From the NCBI GenBank assembly GCA_002690445.1, contig NZER01000098.1:1-22850 (forward strand): a stretch of 22,850 nt of DNA, given 5' to 3'. The DNA is from Candidatus Pacearchaeota archaeon. Lineage in GTDB: Archaea > Nanoarchaeota > Nanoarchaeia > Pacearchaeales > GW2011-AR1. A program made the position numbers and the translations under genes. Positions 20,633 through 22,850 of this stretch are shown here, piece by piece. Under the pieces are notes generated by a model that did not search any database, was not told where the DNA came from, and was given only the letters and a program-made list of their open reading frames with translations. Numbering within the stretch: the first letter of the stretch is position 1; each line of letters starts with the position of its first letter.

Positions 20633-22726
20633 CTAACCCCGTTCCATCCGCTTCAACAATTCAGTCAACTTCTCCTGATTAGAACTCCTGTCAATTATCT
20701 TAGAAACTTCATAAACATCTGTCTTGCCAACTGCCTCTGCCTTCTCAGATTTCAAATCTTTCAACAATTTCTTTCTCACAGAATTAGAAATCAACAGCTT
20801 CCCAGAACCAGAGTCAGCAATCTTCTTTGCCAGCGCAATAGTGCTCCCAATGCTCGTATACTGGAGCTTGCCTTTTTTCTTAGAAGCCACCAAATCCCCA
20901 GAATTAATCCCAATATTAAAACTAATCTTATCCTTAAACTTTTTATTTCCAAGATTTATCTTCTCAAAAATATCAAACCCTGCCTTAGCAGCAAGAAGCT
21001 CATTCTTAAATGTCTTAGTCGCCAACGGAGAAAAAATAACAAAAATATACTCCCCCCGCCAGTCCACCAGCCCCTTCTCCTTTTTCACACCCGCCACAAT
21101 ATTCGCCACCCTCTTCCGCCCCTCCCTCCCAAGATCCTCATAGTTTTTAATACGAAGCGCAATCACAGTAGAAGAATTTCTCTCACCTTTCAAAACCAAA
21201 CTAGACTCTGCCTTTCCCACTTTAGTTTCAGTCAAATCAATCATCCCATCTTTCTCCTCATGCTCGTCCAAACTCTGAGACGTAGGAGACTTATTAGTAA
21301 AATGCAGCGTATCAGAAACCTTAGAAGAATATTTCTCAGGCACCCGCCCCTTAACTTTATCCTTTATCTTCTTAATTTTCCCAGGAACCTTCTTGACCTT
21401 ATCCTTAAGTCTAACTGACTTTTTCCTATACTTAAAAAACAAAACCAACCCAACCCCCCCCAAAACCACAATCAAAAAAATCCAGATAACAGAATAGTTC
21501 TTAAAAATTCCCACATTCCTCAAGTCATCAATCGAAATCGCATTCCCAGTCAGCACCACGCTCCTCGAAGCACTTGAGTCGCCGTCATTAACAATAATCT
21601 CATATTCCCCATCAGGCGCTTTCAAATTAAATCTCCTCTCCTCGCCAATATCCATATTAAGGACAAGCTCCTCCAAAGTATCCCCGATTTTCACATCAAC
21701 ATTTTTCTGATACCTCGCATTCCCAACATTCTTCACAATCAAAATAGAACCCTGAAATTCAAACTCAGCCTTCTGCAGCTCCAAAATCTCAAATTCGTCC
21801 TCCTCATTAATCTCCAAGAAAAATGAAAAAATACTCCACACCCCAGCTGTCGCATTCAAAGGAAAATTCAGCGCAACAAAATCCCCAGATTTAATCGTCC
21901 TCTGAATTTCACCCCCATCAGGCGAAACAATCAAAAGAGAAACATCCCCATCCATCTCCTTCCCTGACTGGTCATAAATATCAGTGCTAATTGTCAGATT
22001 TTCCTCTGGCGTTATCTCCACTGCAGACAAACCAGTATCAATAAACGACGGCACCTGATTTATTTTAAACAAAACCTTTGCCAGCCCCTGATTCAAAATC
22101 CCATCCCCTTCAGAAACATCATAAACAAAAAGATTCAAAACATAAGCTCCTGCTTCTGCTGTATCTGACATCGAAAAAACCTCAGTCAAAGCTCCATTCT
22201 CAATCTCTTTTGAAAAGTCGCTCGCATTACTCCCCTCAACAAACCCGCTCACCAAATGCCCATTTGATTTAGTCGCTGACAAACTCAAGGTAATTTCCTC
22301 CCCAGGATCATAATGTAATTTATCAACACTAGCTTCAATAGAAATATTATTGCTAATCTCAAAAACATCAGTAGAGACCTTCTCATCCCCCACCCCCACC
22401 GAAACCTGGCAATTCCCAACAATCCGGCTCAGAGAACTAATCTCCAAATCTTCCGAAGTCAAAACCTTATAAGGCAGGGAATAACTCTGCCCGCCCTCAG
22501 GAGAAAACGCCCGCGCCGAAATCTTCAGCAAATTAACACTCACATTCCCGCAGTCAAGATTAATATTAAGATTCCCTGAATCACCCCCCCGAATCCCCTC
22601 AACAGTTATGTAAAGTTTATCACCCAAACTATAAACATCCTCTGGCTCTGAAATCATCAGCCGAGCAGACGCAAACGACGCAAAAAAAACCAAACACAAA
22701 CCAGCTAAAACCAACTCCTTTTTCAT
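20633..22726 (-). CDS. Receptor-like membrane protein: Ig-like ectodomains, one membrane helix, degenerate class III cyclase domain
   Basis: A 697-aa protein. Signal peptide 1-21; extracellular beta-sandwich domains to ~405 (for example EASVDKLHYDPGEEITLSL and EITPEENLTISTDIYDQSG); membrane helix ~411-432; a very basic juxtamembrane stretch (433-475); and at ~518-675 a domain with the layout of class III adenylate/guanylate cyclases. Matching positions: VIALRIKNY for FxDIxGF, WRGEYIFVIF for GDxxxxxF, ISFNIGINSGDLV for the IGIhtG strand, and YTSIGSTIALAKKI for YTviGdtVNlAaRl. Catalytic sites are altered: first metal Asp is R525, second is E559, substrate-site D and N are S628 and A631, and Arg is K635. 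Probably a signal receptor with an inactive or nucleotide-sensing domain. TATTTAAATA 26.5 nt upstream supports the start. Confidence 0.8.
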   Translation of the reverse strand: MKKELVLAGLCLVFFASFASARLMISEPEDVYSLGDKLYITVEGIRGGDSGNLNINLDCGNVSVNLLKISARAFSPEGGQSYSLPYKVLTSEDLEISSLSRIVGNCQVSVGVGDEKVSTDVFEISNNISIEASVDKLHYDPGEEITLSLSATKSNGHLVSGFVEGSNASDFSKEIENGALTEVFSMSDTAEAGAYVLNLFVYDVSEGDGILNQGLAKVLFKINQVPSFIDTGLSAVEITPEENLTISTDIYDQSGKEMDGDVSLLIVSPDGGEIQRTIKSGDFVALNFPLNATAGVWSIFSFFLEINEEDEFEILELQKAEFEFQGSILIVKNVGNARYQKNVDVKIGDTLEELVLNMDIGEERRFNLKAPDGEYEIIVNDGDSSASRSVVLTGNAISIDDLRNVGIFKNYSVIWIFLIVVLGGVGLVLFFKYRKKSVRLKDKVKKVPGKIKKIKDKVKGRVPEKYSSKVSDTLHFTNKSPTSQSLDEHEEKDGMIDLTETKVGKAESSLVLKGERNSSTVIALRIKNYEDLGREGRKRVANIVAGVKKEKGLVDWRGEYIFVIFSPLATKTFKNELLAAKAGFDIFEKINLGNKKFKDKISFNIGINSGDLVASKKKGKLQYTSIGSTIALAKKIADSGSGKLLISNSVRKKLLKDLKSEKAEAVGKTDVYEVSKIIDRSSNQEKLTELLKRMERG

Positions 22727-22747
22727 ACAACATTTTAGATAATCTGG

Positions 22748-22757
22748 TATTTAAATA
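22748..22757 (-). promoter_or_regulatory. TATA box of the receptor-like gene
   Basis: TATTTAAATA is a perfect palindrome centred 26.5 nt upstream of ATG 22726, giving a leaderless transcript. Confidence 0.6.
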
Positions 22758-22807
22758 TTATTATGATGGGCAGTTTTGTTTAATCTAACATTTAGTGAGC
22801 TATCAAA

Positions 22808-22850
22808 TCAATCTTCAACTAATAAATAGTTATCTCCTTCTTTTTTATTA
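22808..22850 (-). CDS. Possible C-terminal end of a gene entering from the right edge
   Basis: The minus strand is open from the window edge to a TGA at 22808-22810, reading NKKEGDNYLLVED. Only 13 codons are visible, so this could be chance. Confidence 0.25.
   Translation of the reverse strand, partial: NKKEGDNYLLVED

Noticed and set aside
1..22850. CRISPR array, tRNA or rRNA genes, insertion sequence with transposase
   Set aside because: No regularly spaced repeats, no cloverleaf with the conserved T-arm motif, no rRNA-like stretch and no transposase motif were found on either strand.

Overview
The window looks like a piece of a small, AT-rich archaeal genome, most likely a DPANN archaeon close to Pacearchaeota/Woesearchaeota. 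The reasons are an archaeal-type tyrosyl-tRNA synthetase, TATA boxes about 25.5 nt upstream of most start codons (leaderless transcripts), Shine-Dalgarno (SD) sites mainly inside operons, and several short proteins of a type I know from DPANN genomes (for example a membrane tail with ITGNAIG). No database search was possible; lineage and family calls are by eye.

Layout. 1-1201 (minus): a four-cysteine HTH regulator translationally coupled (TAATG) to a cysteine desulfurase that runs off the left edge, with a near-perfect palindrome over the promoter. 1266-3023: a [4Fe-4S] ferredoxin (minus) and the membrane quality-control pair lemA-htpX (plus), fired divergently from one symmetric TATA box. 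3024-5456: an accessory patch with a dispersed repeat, a NYN-domain nuclease, two small unknown proteins, a RelE-type toxin-antitoxin pair and a dead gene tail. 5457-14233 (minus): a cell-surface block. It has a 365-aa secreted protein with signals of high expression, a 158-aa membrane protein, and a tight four-gene operon: an Ig-like membrane protein, a ThuA/amidotransferase-like secreted protein, a DNRLRE plus EF-hand protein, and a 1548-aa lamin-tail/cadherin/LamG membrane protein. 14462-15448: thioredoxin reductase. 15661-16235: a small membrane-protein gene with a frameshift in a T7 run, followed by three GC-rich hairpins. 16390-17822: tyrS overlapping a shortened TtuA/Ncs6-like gene that has lost its ATP-binding PP-loop. 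17832-22850 (minus except where noted): a cysteine-cluster protein, a second copy of the repeat, a HAD phosphatase, an MFS transporter with a possible coupled 41-aa ORF, and a 697-aa receptor-like protein with an extracellular Ig-like part, one membrane helix and a degenerate class III cyclase domain.

How the genes fit together. The left end deals with iron-sulfur supply and redox (regulator, desulfurase, ferredoxin; thioredoxin reductase further on). The middle builds a Ca-binding, disulfide-bearing cell surface, and LemA/HtpX would police membrane proteins. The most unusual items are two apparent pseudoenzymes (the TtuA-like protein beside tyrS and the cyclase-like receptor), the LamG domain inserted inside a cadherin-like domain of the giant surface protein, and the dispersed hairpin repeats.
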